Shown here: one piece after another, positions 44,433-54,816 of the stretch
How the letters are laid out: every line of letters begins with the position of its first letter
Numbering within the stretch: the stretch's first letter is position 1
Source of the DNA: Cryoendolithus antarcticus
Taxonomy: Eukaryota > Ascomycota > Dothideomycetes > Cladosporiales > Cladosporiaceae
DNA: 64,000 bases
Assembly: GCA_002077065.1 (NCBI GenBank)
Contig: NAJO01000004.1
Coordinates: forward strand, 1,054,001-1,118,000
Direction: 5' to 3'
The notes under the pieces: model-generated
Databases searched by the model: none
What the model was told of the DNA's origin: nothing
The model's input: the letters and a program-made list of their open reading frames with translations, nothing else
Position numbers and translations under genes: made by a program

Positions 44433-44620
44433 TCGAAGGTAGGCACGGCACGCACAGCTGTCACAGGAGAAAGGAGACGACACGGACAGAAGAGGCAAAG
44501 GGCGGACCTGTACAACCTCATCAAAAGTCAACAAGCCGCCACAGGTAAGGGTTGTTCGCACCTTCCCGCCAAGGTATTGTAGATGTGACCTGAGCGCATC
44601 CACACTAAATCGTCAACCTG
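44433..44620 (-). repeat. Dispersed repeat, copy B
   Basis: Inverted match to copy A at 32254-32441. In the plus direction it contains the frame RRRHGQKRQRADLYNLIK followed by a gtaagg donor-like site, so the repeat may derive from a coding exon. Copy A keeps only part of that reading (KRHGQKMQRADLYNLV), interrupted afterwards. Confidence 0.7.
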
Positions 44621-45070
44621 CCGGACCACGCGTGGTATACGACTTCCAACTTCGCCATGAAGTTCCAGGGCGAGTGATTAGCTTCAGCGACAGCGAGTCG
44701 GGAATGGGGAAATACAATGCTTACTACCTCGCAGGGTTTCGAGGAACGTAAGCGTGGTTTAGTGTAACACGACCTCCGCCAGGAAATCGAGTTATTGCTC
44801 GACCAGTAGCTCATCGTCAGTCTTACTTATGGAGACGAGGACCACATCTATATCTGGCGCGGCGGCGAGGCCTTCTCAATCGCGATCGATTCCACGCATA
44901 AGGCGAAATTTGCCGCTGCCGGACATAACCTTTCACATCTCCAAATACACGCCGAAGCACTTCGACATCGCCGAGACAAAGGCAATTTCTGTGTGTTCAC
45001 GGGCGAGGCAGTTGCGAAGCACTGCGAGCCTGTTCCGTTGATGCTGCCGATGCGCTGCTCTGAGCGTTGA
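44621..45070 (+). pseudogene. Possible gene relic
   Basis: After a splice-like junction near 44755-44781 the frame reads EIELLLDQ, a TAG at 44807-44809, and then 86 open codons (44810-45070) beginning LIVSLTYGDEDHIYIWRGGE. Composition is protein-like, but no ATG fits and I cannot name the family. It directly follows repeat copy B, so repeat and relic might be remains of one gene. Weak evidence. Confidence 0.25.
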
Positions 45071-45430
45071 AGGTGCGATGGTCGCCGGGTAGCTTGTGAC
45101 ATATCACCGATCGTCAGGATTGATGCAATACTTGCGACTCGACAGAAAGGCTGTGAAATCAAGAAAATAATTGTCCGTGCAAAGGTGTCACCAGTGCTCG
45201 CCAGGGACGGACATAGAAGCTTATACGGCATGAAGCTCACAGCTTACATGCAGGTGTGCCCGCTGACCCGAGGGACATGTACCTCACTTCACCTCGTCAT
45301 TATCGCATTGCAGCACGCACCACATCTCTCAGCTACGCAATGTAGGTCTCGATCGTGGTAAGTACGGTGCATATCTCGACATCTCCACTTCCCTTTCTAC
45401 TGTTCGTTATTCAAACGCTCTACCGCCGCA
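45071..45430. other. Intergenic region upstream of the FAD monooxygenase
   Basis: Presumed promoter; nothing specific seen. Confidence 0.45.
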
Positions 45431-46818
45431 ATGCACGATGCCGCTTCCGCCACCAACGGTACCAATGGCAACACCAACGGCCACTCCAATCCTCTTAACA
45501 TAGTCATAGTCCGCGCTCTCTTCCTTTCCCATCTCCTCCATTCCCTCTCTAACGTCTTCCCAAGATCGGCGGTTCCCTCGCCGGCCTCGCCTCCGGCATC
45601 TCTCTCCTCCGCCTCGGCCACAAAATCACAATCCTGGAACGCAACCCCACGCCCCTGCTCCAAAACCAAGGCGCCGGCATCGTAGCCGGAGGCGACACCC
45701 TAGCGTTCTTCAGACAGTATGATCGGTGCCAAAGACCCTTCGCGGTGCCAAGCCAGAAACGGATGTATCTTGATCGCGAGGGAAAGGTGGTGCATGAAGT
45801 GGCGATGAAGCAGGCGATGACGAGTTGGGATCTGGCTTATTTTGTCATGCGGGCCAATTTTGATGGGCTGGAGTCGGGGTACTGCGATGTTCCCGGACGG
45901 GAGCACGGGGATGGGGTGGCGGAGTATCGGTATGGGTGTACATTCAAGAAGGTGGAGGAAGCAGAGGGTCGAGTGAAAGTGCATTTCACGGACGCTTCTG
46001 GCGCAAACCAAGTTCTGGATACTGATTTGCTCATCGGCGCCGACGGCCCCTCGAGCTCGGTGAGGAAGCAGTTCTGTCCAGACGTTCAGCGAACCACCAC
46101 CGGCTATTGTGCATTACGAGGGACTGTGCCTGAGACGGAAGCTAGCGACGCCGCGTTGGAAGTCTTCCGTGAACGCTTCGCGTTCTTCCACTGCCAGGGC
46201 CTACAAATCCTCGCCTACCTAATCCCCGGCCCGCTCGGAAACGTAGAACCCGGTCAGCGATTGGTGAACTTCGTATGGTACTACAACTTCTCTTCCTCCG
46301 AGTTGGAGGAACTAATGACCGATGCTGACGGGAAACGGCATCGCTACACGTTGCCGCCGGGGAAGATGTCGAAAGCCGTATGGGCACGGCTGACGAAAGT
46401 AGCCGAGGACAAGATGCCACCGCAGTTCGCGGAGATAGTGGGCAAGACGAAGCAGCCGTTTGCGCAGGCTATCACGGATGTGATTTCGCCGACGAATTCA
46501 TTTCTTGGGGGAAAGGTGCTGCTTATTGGCGATGCGTTGGCTGGGTTCCGACCGCATACTGTGGCTTCGACGAGTCAGGCGGCGTATGATGCTATGGTGT
46601 TGGCGGAGTATGTGGGCGGGAAGAAGAGTCATGAGGAGTATGTGAGGGAGACGATGCAGTACGGTCGCTTGCTGCAAAGACGAGGCGTGGACATGGGGAC
46701 GAGGAGTCAGTATGGGGCTGATGTGCCGCTTGAGGACCACATTAAGGATCGGAATCTGGCAAGCACGAAGAGGGAAGAGGAGGTGTACCCCGAGTGGACT
46801 CAGCATGGGCTACCGTGA
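45431..46818 (+). CDS. FAD-dependent aromatic-ring-type monooxygenase
   Basis: Exons 45431-45508 and 45565-46818 joined by a 56-bp intron, 443 aa. The acceptor (cccaag after a ctaac branch point) is good; the donor, gtccgc, is weak, and gtcata six bases earlier is an alternative. Splicing creates the FAD Rossmann motif NIVIIGGSLAGLASGISLLR. Further landmarks: LERNP, QNQGAGIVAGGDTL, the DG motif LLIGADGPSSSVRK and the GD motif VLLIGDALAGFRPHTVASTSQAA. These place it among class A flavoprotein hydroxylases, closest in style to the 2,6-dihydroxypyridine 3-monooxygenase-like branch. The substrate is unknown. Its stop lies 52 bp from the convergent CYP505 stop. Confidence 0.88.
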
Positions 46819-46870
46819 CTAAGGGTGTAAGATCAAACGTACATATTCAAAGCGCTACGATATCTCAACC

Positions 46871-49800
46871 CTAAGCGAAAACATTAATAACTACCCTCTC
46901 ATTTCTGACTCGTCTCCACCATTCCTCCCGCTCCGCCTCTCCCATGCCCTTGCCCTCCGTCAACACACTCTTCAACTCCCTTCCTACTCCCTCAGCCAGC
47001 TCCGGAATCCCGCAAATGAACAGCTTCGCGCCCTGATCCCACAGCTCTTTCACCTCAGCTTGGTCTTTTCTCGCGCGATCTTGAACGTACTTGCATCCCT
47101 TGCTCTGGTCGGGCTCGCGGCTGAACGCGTAGCGAAGCTCAATGGCCCCTTCCTTGGCCCAGGCGTCGAGCTCAGAGGCGTAGAGTCTGTCGGCTGTGGG
47201 ACTGCGGTTACCGATGAAGAGTACTGCTTTCGCCAACTGCTTGCCTTGCTGGAGTTGCACGGCACGCTCCTGGACGAAGCCTCGGAACGGCGCGAGACCG
47301 CTGCCGGCACAGAAAAGTAGTACAGGCGTCTCTTCCGGCTTCGCGGGAAGGTGAAAGAACTTGTTCGTCGATCTCACTGCTACCTGGACCGAGTCCCCAG
47401 CTGTGAGACTGGCCATGTAGGTGCTCGTCACGCCTTTGAATGTTCCGTGGCCGGAGGCAGATGGTGCATCTAGCATGGCGTATGTGACCGTGGCTATGCT
47501 CGGGTCGGCAAGCGGAGAAGAGGAGATGGAATACTGCCGTGGTCGGAGAGGAGGCAGCATGGAGAGGTAGGTCTGGAAGGTCAGGTGGACGGAAGGATGT
47601 ACTTCGAGAATGTCCAGGAGAGAATAGCGCTTCCCGGTTGCTTCGGCGGAGAAGTGGGAGTCGTCAATCAAGGATTGTAGTCGTGACTTGTCCGATTTGT
47701 CCTCCGTCGAGTCCATGCAAAAGAGTATGTCCTTGCGTGTTGCAGGGCTATGGAGCTCGACGAAGCCTTCAAGGATGTCGCGGATACCTATGAGTGTGCC
47801 CGCCGGAAGGAAGGTTGCTGTGCTGGGATCGATCTTGATCGAGGCGCCAGGTTTGAGTCTGAAGTGTCGCGTAACGCGCTTGACATTGTACGGTCCGTTC
47901 AGCGGCAATATAGCGATGTAGTCGCCTGCCTGGTAAGACATGCCCTTCGGGAGCTGGACAGCGAGATGTCGCTTCTCTGGCTCGCCAGGTGCGACGAGTG
48001 TCTTCGACTCTAATACCGTACCTGTCTGTACATCCTGTCGTAAGAACGTGCTGCGATCTGGAGTGTCAATCTCGGCCTCAAATGTAGCGGCGCCCTCCTG
48101 CGATTGCTTGCTCGGCGCAATTGCAGGCCACAGGGTGCTCTCGGTCCACGCCTCGAAGTCTGATGCAATGTTGCTCTTCGCAGCATCTGTTAGACCTCGG
48201 GTGGCAAGCCTCTTCGCGCCGTGTTTCAGAAGCAAGTCGTCGCAAACCGTGGGTATCCTGTGGAACGTGGAGAACCATTCGCTATTGCCACAACTGAAGA
48301 CTGCGTACTCGACACCCTGCAGTTGCCGACCATCTGCTAGTCCTTCGAGCCACTTCACAAACTTGACGGCATTATCAGGAGGCTGTCCTTCGTACGATGC
48401 CGTGACGATCACGGTCGGTCTGTCAGTCGGCAGTGCCTCTGTCCCTGCATCCATATCGAGAATCGTAGCATCGTAGCCGAAGCGCCGAGCATCCACAGAC
48501 AGCTTCTGTGCTAGCGACGAACAAGTGCCGGTGTTCGACCCATACAAGATCGTCATCGGCTTCAGATCCTCAGCAAGTCCCGAGTCCGTCCTCTTTGGCG
48601 TCGGTGCTGTTGACGTCGGTGCCTGACCCACGAGAGATGAAAGTAAGCTCACTGGCGTGACCCCCTCGCGAAGTGTAGCTCGCATGTAGAATTCATCAGG
48701 CTTGATCGTCAATGTCTGCTTGATTTTGAGCTGGTAATCCTCGTCCGCCAGAACCAGGTCAAACGACTGGAACACCATCGCCATAGCCGCCAGCGCTTCC
48801 TGCCAGGCAAAGCCACGACCGATGCAAGCTCGCGCACCTGTCCCGAAAGCTTGCCAGGCACAATTCGGCAGTTGCTCGTATGCTTCTCCCATCATCCTCT
48901 CGGGGCGGAACGCATCTGGGTCTGGACCGTAGACTTCGGGATCTCGCTGTGCCTTACCGATTGCGCAGAGCACGTTATCTCCTCTCCGAAGGGCATACTT
49001 GCCACCCGCAAGATACTCGAATTCATTCGGATTGTCGGGTCTGATTGTGCGAACGAACCCCGGTGCTGTGGGGTGCAGGCGCAGAGTCTCACGCAGCACT
49101 CCAGTCAAGTACGGGAGGTCCTTGAGGTGCTCGGCTGTTAGCTGACCGCGCCCGACGACTCGGTCGACCTCCTCCTGAGCTGCGAGATACGTATGGCGAT
49201 TCTTCAAAAGTGCGTAGAACGCGAAGCCTGCGATATGTGTTAGCGGTCGATCCATTTTGGTTGCTCGGGAGCTTTGCGTACTCAATAGACCCGACGTAGT
49301 CTCGTGACCAGCAACTAGGAAGGTCGTCATATTACTCGTGATAAGCTTATCGTCCATGTGCAGCCCAGTTTTGGGATCCTTCCCATTGATCATCGCGTTC
49401 AGCAAGTCACGCTTATCGGTCGGGTGCGCTCTCCGATACTTGACCAAGTCCATAGCGATGTTGTCCATGAAGTCCCGCGCGACGCCAACGCGTTTTAGCG
49501 TGTCGTCCCAGGGCATCATAGACTTGATAATGCCTCCGGCCCTTAGACTCTCTGAAGTCGCGCCGAGTAGCACATTCATCGCATCGACAAATGGATGCAT
49601 GTCCTCGCGATAGAACGAGTTGAACCGAGTGTCCATCGAGCAGAGTGCGATGGTGTCCAGGGTCAGCCGCGTGAAGTCCAGTGTGACTGGAATTCTGAAA
49701 TCCGAGCCCTGCCTTGCCCACTTCAAAATCATCTGCGTAGCAATGTCGTGCATCTCCGGAAACATATCCTGCACCGGCAGCGGTCCAAAAGCGGGCACGA

Positions 49801-50122
49801 GAATCCTATGCGCTTGTTGCCAGTCCGGCAGCTCCTCAGATGGAGCAGTGAAGAGGCCAAGACGTTCGCCGGGTCGATTCAGTTTCTCTAGGGCTTCACC
49901 CGCCGCCTTCCAGAAGCGCTTCTCATCGCACATCTCCTCCAGTAGCTCATGGTTGGCTACGACGAAGATCTCGCGGCCGAAGAACCGCAGCTTGTAGATC
50001 CCGCCATAGGTATCGGCGAGGTTCTCAATTGCCCGGACTGGGACTTCGTCGTTGACGTTGAAGACATTGCCTACGATGGGGTAGCCAGCGACCGCTGGGA
50101 TGTTGTTCCGTGCTGAAGACAT
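46871..50122 (-). CDS. Self-sufficient cytochrome P450-reductase fusion, CYP505 (P450foxy) type
   Basis: One continuous minus-strand frame of 1083 codons, but 49281-49228 is a 54-bp intron (gtacgc...cgcag). Removing it turns the I-helix/TM-poor joint into GHETTSGLLSFAFYALLKNRH and leaves 1065 aa. The P450 half has a K-helix ETLRLHP and the heme-binding Cys in FGTGARACIGRG (near residue 410). The reductase half has FMN-binding ILYGSNTGT (about 500), FAD-binding RQYSISSSP (about 840) and NADPH-binding CAGSGLAPFRGF. CYP505 enzymes hydroxylate fatty acids or alcohols near the omega end with NADPH, and are loosely membrane-attached or soluble. The N-terminus (IPAVAGYPIVGNVFNVN) lacks a membrane anchor, as is typical. 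The ATG at 50122 matches family starts. Confidence 0.95.
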   Translation of the reverse strand: MSSARNNIPAVAGYPIVGNVFNVNDEVPVRAIENLADTYGGIYKLRFFGREIFVVANHELLEEMCDEKRFWKAAGEALEKLNRPGERLGLFTAPSEELPDWQQAHRILVPAFGPLPVQDMFPEMHDIATQMILKWARQGSDFRIPVTLDFTRLTLDTIALCSMDTRFNSFYREDMHPFVDAMNVLLGATSESLRAGGIIKSMMPWDDTLKRVGVARDFMDNIAMDLVKYRRAHPTDKRDLLNAMINGKDPKTGLHMDDKLITSNMTTFLVAGHETTSGLLSTQSSRATKMDRPLTHIAGFAFYALLKNRHTYLAAQEEVDRVVGRGQLTAEHLKDLPYLTGVLRETLRLHPTAPGFVRTIRPDNPNEFEYLAGGKYALRRGDNVLCAIGKAQRDPEVYGPDPDAFRPERMMGEAYEQLPNCAWQAFGTGARACIGRGFAWQEALAAMAMVFQSFDLVLADEDYQLKIKQTLTIKPDEFYMRATLREGVTPVSLLSSLVGQAPTSTAPTPKRTDSGLAEDLKPMTILYGSNTGTCSSLAQKLSVDARRFGYDATILDMDAGTEALPTDRPTVIVTASYEGQPPDNAVKFVKWLEGLADGRQLQGVEYAVFSCGNSEWFSTFHRIPTVCDDLLLKHGAKRLATRGLTDAAKSNIASDFEAWTESTLWPAIAPSKQSQEGAATFEAEIDTPDRSTFLRQDVQTGTVLESKTLVAPGEPEKRHLAVQLPKGMSYQAGDYIAILPLNGPYNVKRVTRHFRLKPGASIKIDPSTATFLPAGTLIGIRDILEGFVELHSPATRKDILFCMDSTEDKSDKSRLQSLIDDSHFSAEATGKRYSLLDILEVHPSVHLTFQTYLSMLPPLRPRQYSISSSPLADPSIATVTYAMLDAPSASGHGTFKGVTSTYMASLTAGDSVQVAVRSTNKFFHLPAKPEETPVLLFCAGSGLAPFRGFVQERAVQLQQGKQLAKAVLFIGNRSPTADRLYASELDAWAKEGAIELRYAFSREPDQSKGCKYVQDRARKDQAEVKELWDQGAKLFICGIPELAEGVGRELKSVLTEGKGMGEAEREEWWRRVRNERVVINVFA

Positions 50123-50938
50123 TCGGTGGTATCGACCGCGGTCAGCAGTAATTGTTTTGCAGCCGCCCAGGAAAGAGTTTTACCAATGAAAGGAAAGGTT
50201 TGTCGCCTGTAGATCGACGAGCCACAGCCAGAAGACGAGGAAACACAAGTACTGTACACAAACCTGCTGCCTATAGAGATGAAGTCAAAACATGCCACCT
50301 TGGCTCTCTTGGTGGACTAGCCGTTGCGCAAGTAGTGCATAATAGGTGCCGTTTCATCTGTTTGTGGACAGCTCTGCGCCGCGGTCTCGTCGCGATCGAA
50401 GCCGAGGCATCTGGACCGCTCCGCTCATTGGCTGACTCGCACCGATGATGGCCTCGTTCATGCTCGCTCGAGGATGCTCCACGTGTTGACGCGCGACACG
50501 CCTGTGAAAGCCGGCCGTCAAGGCTTGGAGGTGTGGCGGTACTTGTCAGGCGTTCATGAGAGCGCTACATTTGCCCTTTCGAGATTTGCTGGGATCGACA
50601 TGCACTGCGAACCCTTGGAAGGCGCAGACCTTGCTCGTAATTGCCGTCGCTTGGGCTGGAGGGTGCAGTTGATGTGGCCTGTTAACAACCTATCCGTGGT
50701 CGACAATATGTCAATGTATCATCGTCGAGCTTTCCATATCTGGCATGCTGTTCGTCTACCTACATGTAGATGAAAGCGCAAAGTTGAGGCGCGATCTCGG
50801 CCCGATCATCGCAGACCGATGACTGCAACTCGTTGCTGCAGGGCAGGCGATCAGAAATTGTATGCATTGGAGTGAATCACACACGACTATGTCAAAGTTC
50901 TGTCACAGGTAAGGACACTCCCATACATCACTCCAACA
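50123..50938. promoter_or_regulatory. Divergent promoter region of CYP505 and ARG8
   Basis: 816 bp between divergent starts. A tgactc half-like core at 50433-50438 resembles part of a Gcn4/CPC1 site, which would fit the arginine gene, but it is 500 bp from the ATG and incomplete. No stronger element seen. Confidence 0.35.
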
Positions 50939-52414
50939 ATGTCACTCCGCACCTGCGCCCGGCGGGCCACCGCCATAGCCGAGACGTGCCAACACTCCCT
51001 CCGCCAAGCACCGCAGCGACGACAACGATATGCTTCTGTCGCTACAGCAGCCGCGCAGTCAAATCTCCCGTTCGAAGTCCGACAGTCCATCGCCCGAGAT
51101 GCCTCACTTCCAACCCCAGATCCAGCCTCAGACTCGCAGACCTCTCGTCTGGTGGGATCTCACTCCCCATACATGGTCCCCACCTACGTGCGCCCGCCGC
51201 CCATGTTCCACAAAGGTGAAGGCTGCTACATTTGGGACTTGGACAATCGCCGGTACTTGGACTTCACCGCTGGCATCGCCGTGAATGCATTGGGTCACTG
51301 TGATCCTCAGATGAGTCGGATCCTATATGAGCAATCACAAACGCTGGTGCACGCCAGCAATCTCTACCACAATCCATGGACCGGTGCACTGAGTGAGCTA
51401 TTGGTGCAGAAGACGAAGGAGGCAGGAGGCATGAAAGACATAAGCCGAGCATTCATTTGCAATAGCGGCAGCGAAGCCAATGAGGCAGCCATCAAGTTCG
51501 CCCGGAAGTATGGCAGGAGTCTCGAGCCCTCGGGCACGAAGCATGAGATCGTTTCATTCCAGGGTTCTTTCCATGGTCGCACAATGGGCTCGCTCTCTGC
51601 AACACCCAACCCGAAGTACCAGAAACCCTTCTCTCCGATGATCCCAGGCTTCAAGTACGCGACCTACAATTCGATCGACTCGATCAACGAGCTGGTCACC
51701 GAGAAGACATGTGGCGTACTCATCGAGCCGATTCAAGGCGAAGGAGGCGTGAATGTGGCCTCACCAGATTTCTTGCAAGCTCTGCGGAACCGGTGTACCG
51801 AAGTAGGCGCACTGCTGATCTACGATGAGATACAGTGCGGACTCGGTCGCACAGGACAACTCTGGGCTCACGCTTCGTTGCCACCCTCCGCACACCCAGA
51901 CGTACTCACGACGGCAAAAGCACTCGGAAATGGCTTTCCTATAGGCGCCACGCTAGTCACGGAAGAGGTCTCCAGCAAGATCGTCACAGGCGATCACGGC
52001 ACGACCTTCGGAGGCAACCCGCTTGGCTGCCGAGTGGCGCACTACATCGTCTCGCGTCTCGCAGACCCTGACTTGCAGTCCTCAGTTCTCGCAAAGGAGA
52101 AGCTCTTCCGCAAGCACTTCTCACGCATCGCCTCCCGCTTCCCCAGCATCCTCTCAGAGGTCCGAGGGAGAGGCTTGATACTGGGTGTGCAGCTCAATGC
52201 CGATCCGACGCCAGTCATCACTGCTGCGCGTGAGCGCGGGCTACTGGTGATAACTTGTGGGACGAACACACTCCGCTTCGTGCCACCTCTGATTGTGACT
52301 GAGGAGCAGATCGAGGCTGGCTGCAGCATACTCGAGGAGGCGATGGCGGTCGTGTTCGAAAGCTCGGAGCATGTGGAGGGCACGGATGGGCAGCAGGAGA
52401 TGCGCGCTTCCTGA
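50939..52414 (+). CDS. ARG8: Acetylornithine aminotransferase, mitochondrial
   Basis: Intronless, 491 aa. An Arg/Gln-rich, acid-poor N-terminus (RRATAIAETCQHSLRQAPQR to about 40) looks like a mitochondrial presequence. The class III PLP aminotransferase fold follows: YLDFTAGIAVNALGH, FICNSGSEANEAAIKFARKY, SFHGRTMGSLSATPNPKYQ, IEPIQGEGGV, LLIYDEIQCGLGRTG, and the PLP Lys in TTAKALGNGFPIGA (about residue 326). GTTFGGNPLGC and a C-terminal GLLVITCGTNTLRFVPPL end the core. It converts N-acetylglutamate semialdehyde to N-acetylornithine in arginine biosynthesis. Ornithine aminotransferase is the alternative, but the overall pattern fits ArgD/Arg8. Confidence 0.94.
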   Translation: MSLRTCARRATAIAETCQHSLRQAPQRRQRYASVATAAAQSNLPFEVRQSIARDASLPTPDPASDSQTSRLVGSHSPYMVPTYVRPPPMFHKGEGCYIWDLDNRRYLDFTAGIAVNALGHCDPQMSRILYEQSQTLVHASNLYHNPWTGALSELLVQKTKEAGGMKDISRAFICNSGSEANEAAIKFARKYGRSLEPSGTKHEIVSFQGSFHGRTMGSLSATPNPKYQKPFSPMIPGFKYATYNSIDSINELVTEKTCGVLIEPIQGEGGVNVASPDFLQALRNRCTEVGALLIYDEIQCGLGRTGQLWAHASLPPSAHPDVLTTAKALGNGFPIGATLVTEEVSSKIVTGDHGTTFGGNPLGCRVAHYIVSRLADPDLQSSVLAKEKLFRKHFSRIASRFPSILSEVRGRGLILGVQLNADPTPVITAARERGLLVITCGTNTLRFVPPLIVTEEQIEAGCSILEEAMAVVFESSEHVEGTDGQQEMRAS

Positions 52415-53130
52415 TAACAGGGATCGTATGTGGCGAATGCATTCATGACAGGCGTTCTAGCGAGGCGTTGGGGTCTGGCCGAGAGGAGCATTCTATAGAC
52501 AGCCGGCAGCCTTCTCAGGCAAGGCAATGCAAAAGTTTTCCAAGTCGTGTTCTCCTCAACCATTGGTGTCAAGCACAGTGAACACATCAGGCCTCGATGA
52601 TGTACAGCACTTGCGACGTGCCTTCCAATGCTCCTGAGGTTCACGTATGCACTGCAGCCATTGCGTACCTTCCTCGTCAACATCGTGAGGAGGCCAACGT
52701 CGCGTGTCTTCACCACGCAAGCGATGCTCACTCTGTGCTCTTGGCGAACGGAGTCCAGTTGCTAGCCACGGACTTCGACTGAGTCGGGCATGCCGCGCGA
52801 GCTCCGACAGTTGGCAGAACCGAACGCGGCACGGTCTTCGACGTGTACTGTAATCGGGCAGGCGTCAAGATACCGCAATCCTACGCTGCACTGCTGTGCC
52901 CTCTAACACCCGTTTGATCGACGACATCCGTCACAGTGCTATCATATTGCGGCGTAAGTATGCTGACGACTCCGGTGTTGACGTGGTCCATTGTCTCTCC
53001 TTAGCTCTTCTCCTTGCTTGTTCTCTCTGGCTATGTATGGCAGACGGTGCTTATCTACGAGGACTCCCTCCGTGTTTGCTACTTGTATTGCGTTGCAAAG
53101 CGGTTCAAAGTCAAAAGTGCGCTGGCAACG
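52415..53130. other. Intergenic region upstream of the MFS gene
   Basis: Same-strand gap. The MFS frame is open back to 53014 but without an ATG before 53131. No other feature seen. Confidence 0.45.
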
Positions 53131-54816
53131 ATGGGCTTCCACGTTCGCGACAGCGACATCGAATCCGACGATAGCAGCTCCTCGAAGACACGCGTGTCGA
53201 GCTCCTCGGACATGACCCCAAAGCGAATCTCTCCCTCCGAACGAACGCCTCTAATCACGACCAAACCACTCCTATTAGCTGACGACACCACCGCAACGAA
53301 AGCTCAACGCAATCATGCCGCACACAAGATCGTCCTGCTCTTGGTCGCGATTCTCATTCTGGCGACCTCGGGCGACCAGATCTCAGAGGCGCCGCTAACG
53401 CGTATCTACGAATCCATAATCTGCTACCGCTACTACGAGACTGCAGATCCAAGCAAGATACGAATGGGAAGAGATACAGTGGGTCCCGGAGCGATTGGCG
53501 GAGTGGACGAGCTGTACTGCAAGGTCAATGGCGTACAATCGCAGCTTTCCACCATACGCGGCACTCAGCAGTTCCTCGATGGGATACCAAGTCTAGTACT
53601 TGCGTTTCCTCTAGGCTGGGCTGCGGACAGATTCGGCCGCAAACCGATGCTTCTGATCGGCATTATTTCGTTCGTCTTCAGGGCGTGCTGGATGCAATTC
53701 ATCTGCTGGTTTTGGCAAGCCTTCGATATACGATGGACCTGGGCCTCCTCTGTGCATGGCCTCGTCTCTGGCTCCTCGGCCTGCATTTCCGCCTTGTTCT
53801 TTGTGCTGATCTCAGACGTCGTAGCGCAAGAAGAGCGCTCGTCGGTCTTCCTGCGTGTGGGTGCCTCGAACATGATCTCCAACTTTACGATGCCACCGCT
53901 AGCAGCTTTGCTGATGCGGTATAACCCCTGGATCCCGGCTTTACTTGGGACGTTTCTCACGACAACGTCGCTCTTCCTCGTGGCTCTCCTGCCTGAAACG
54001 CTAGATTGGAGGCATCCACACAGTACGCCATCGTCATCGCACCCTCCGTCTCCGACCGCGGAGATGCTCCCACCTCCCCCGGACCCTTCTCCTGTGAACG
54101 CCATAGCCTCGCTCAACTATCCCGTCCGTCTCTTCCATGGCCTCAAATCCGCCACGCAAGTCCTCTGGACCGACTGGCGAATCCCCGCCCTAATCTCAAC
54201 CTACCTTTTACACATGCTGCTAGGCGTGCTGGCGATACAGACGCTGCTACTTTACATCTCGAAACGCTACCTATACACGCTTTCACAAGCGACGTTGGTC
54301 ATCACAACGAAAAGCCTCGTCAACTTCGTCTTCCTCTTTCTCCTCCTACCATTTGTAGCGAAGCTCCTCACAACCCGCTACGGCCTGAGCGCACAACGGA
54401 AAGATCTATACATGTCTCGCGGCTCACTGATCCTCACGGCGATAGGCTGGACAATGATAGGCCTCGCGCCTACCGTGCCAGCCGTGATGGTTGCGATTGT
54501 AATCAGCAGTCTGGGATACGGTTGGCCACTGCTCTTGCGCAGCTTCCTCGCTTCCTTGGTGCCTACACATTACCTCGCCAGGGTATATAGCATCATCTCC
54601 GTCATGGACTCTGTAGGCTTGATGCTTGGCGCACCGTTCATGGCCGCGTTGTTCAACAAGGGACTGGATATTGGTGGCATGGGGATTGGACTGCCATTCT
54701 TCGTGCTAGGTGCGGCTTGTGCGGTGACCACTAGCGTCGTGTTCGTAGTGGGTTTGAAGAAGGGCGAGGAGGCCGGGAGTCAGAGTGACGAGGAGGAGGA
54801 TGATGCATTGCGATGA
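53131..54816 (+). CDS. Major facilitator superfamily transporter
   Basis: Intronless from the ATG at 53131, 561 aa. A cytosolic Ser/Asp-rich N-terminus (to about 70) ends in SERTPLI, a dileucine-like sorting style seen in vacuolar transporters. About 12 membrane segments follow: the first near IVLLLVAILILATSGDQI, then an extended extracellular loop with Cys residues (about 95-145). The MFS motif A variant is GWAADRFGRKP. A Pro/Ser-rich central loop (about 310-350) separates the halves and the tail is acidic (EEEDDALR). Substrate is unknown. A 5' exon upstream of 53131 cannot be excluded because the frame stays open. Confidence 0.88.
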   Translation: MGFHVRDSDIESDDSSSSKTRVSSSSDMTPKRISPSERTPLITTKPLLLADDTTATKAQRNHAAHKIVLLLVAILILATSGDQISEAPLTRIYESIICYRYYETADPSKIRMGRDTVGPGAIGGVDELYCKVNGVQSQLSTIRGTQQFLDGIPSLVLAFPLGWAADRFGRKPMLLIGIISFVFRACWMQFICWFWQAFDIRWTWASSVHGLVSGSSACISALFFVLISDVVAQEERSSVFLRVGASNMISNFTMPPLAALLMRYNPWIPALLGTFLTTTSLFLVALLPETLDWRHPHSTPSSSHPPSPTAEMLPPPPDPSPVNAIASLNYPVRLFHGLKSATQVLWTDWRIPALISTYLLHMLLGVLAIQTLLLYISKRYLYTLSQATLVITTKSLVNFVFLFLLLPFVAKLLTTRYGLSAQRKDLYMSRGSLILTAIGWTMIGLAPTVPAVMVAIVISSLGYGWPLLLRSFLASLVPTHYLARVYSIISVMDSVGLMLGAPFMAALFNKGLDIGGMGIGLPFFVLGAACAVTTSVVFVVGLKKGEEAGSQSDEEEDDALR

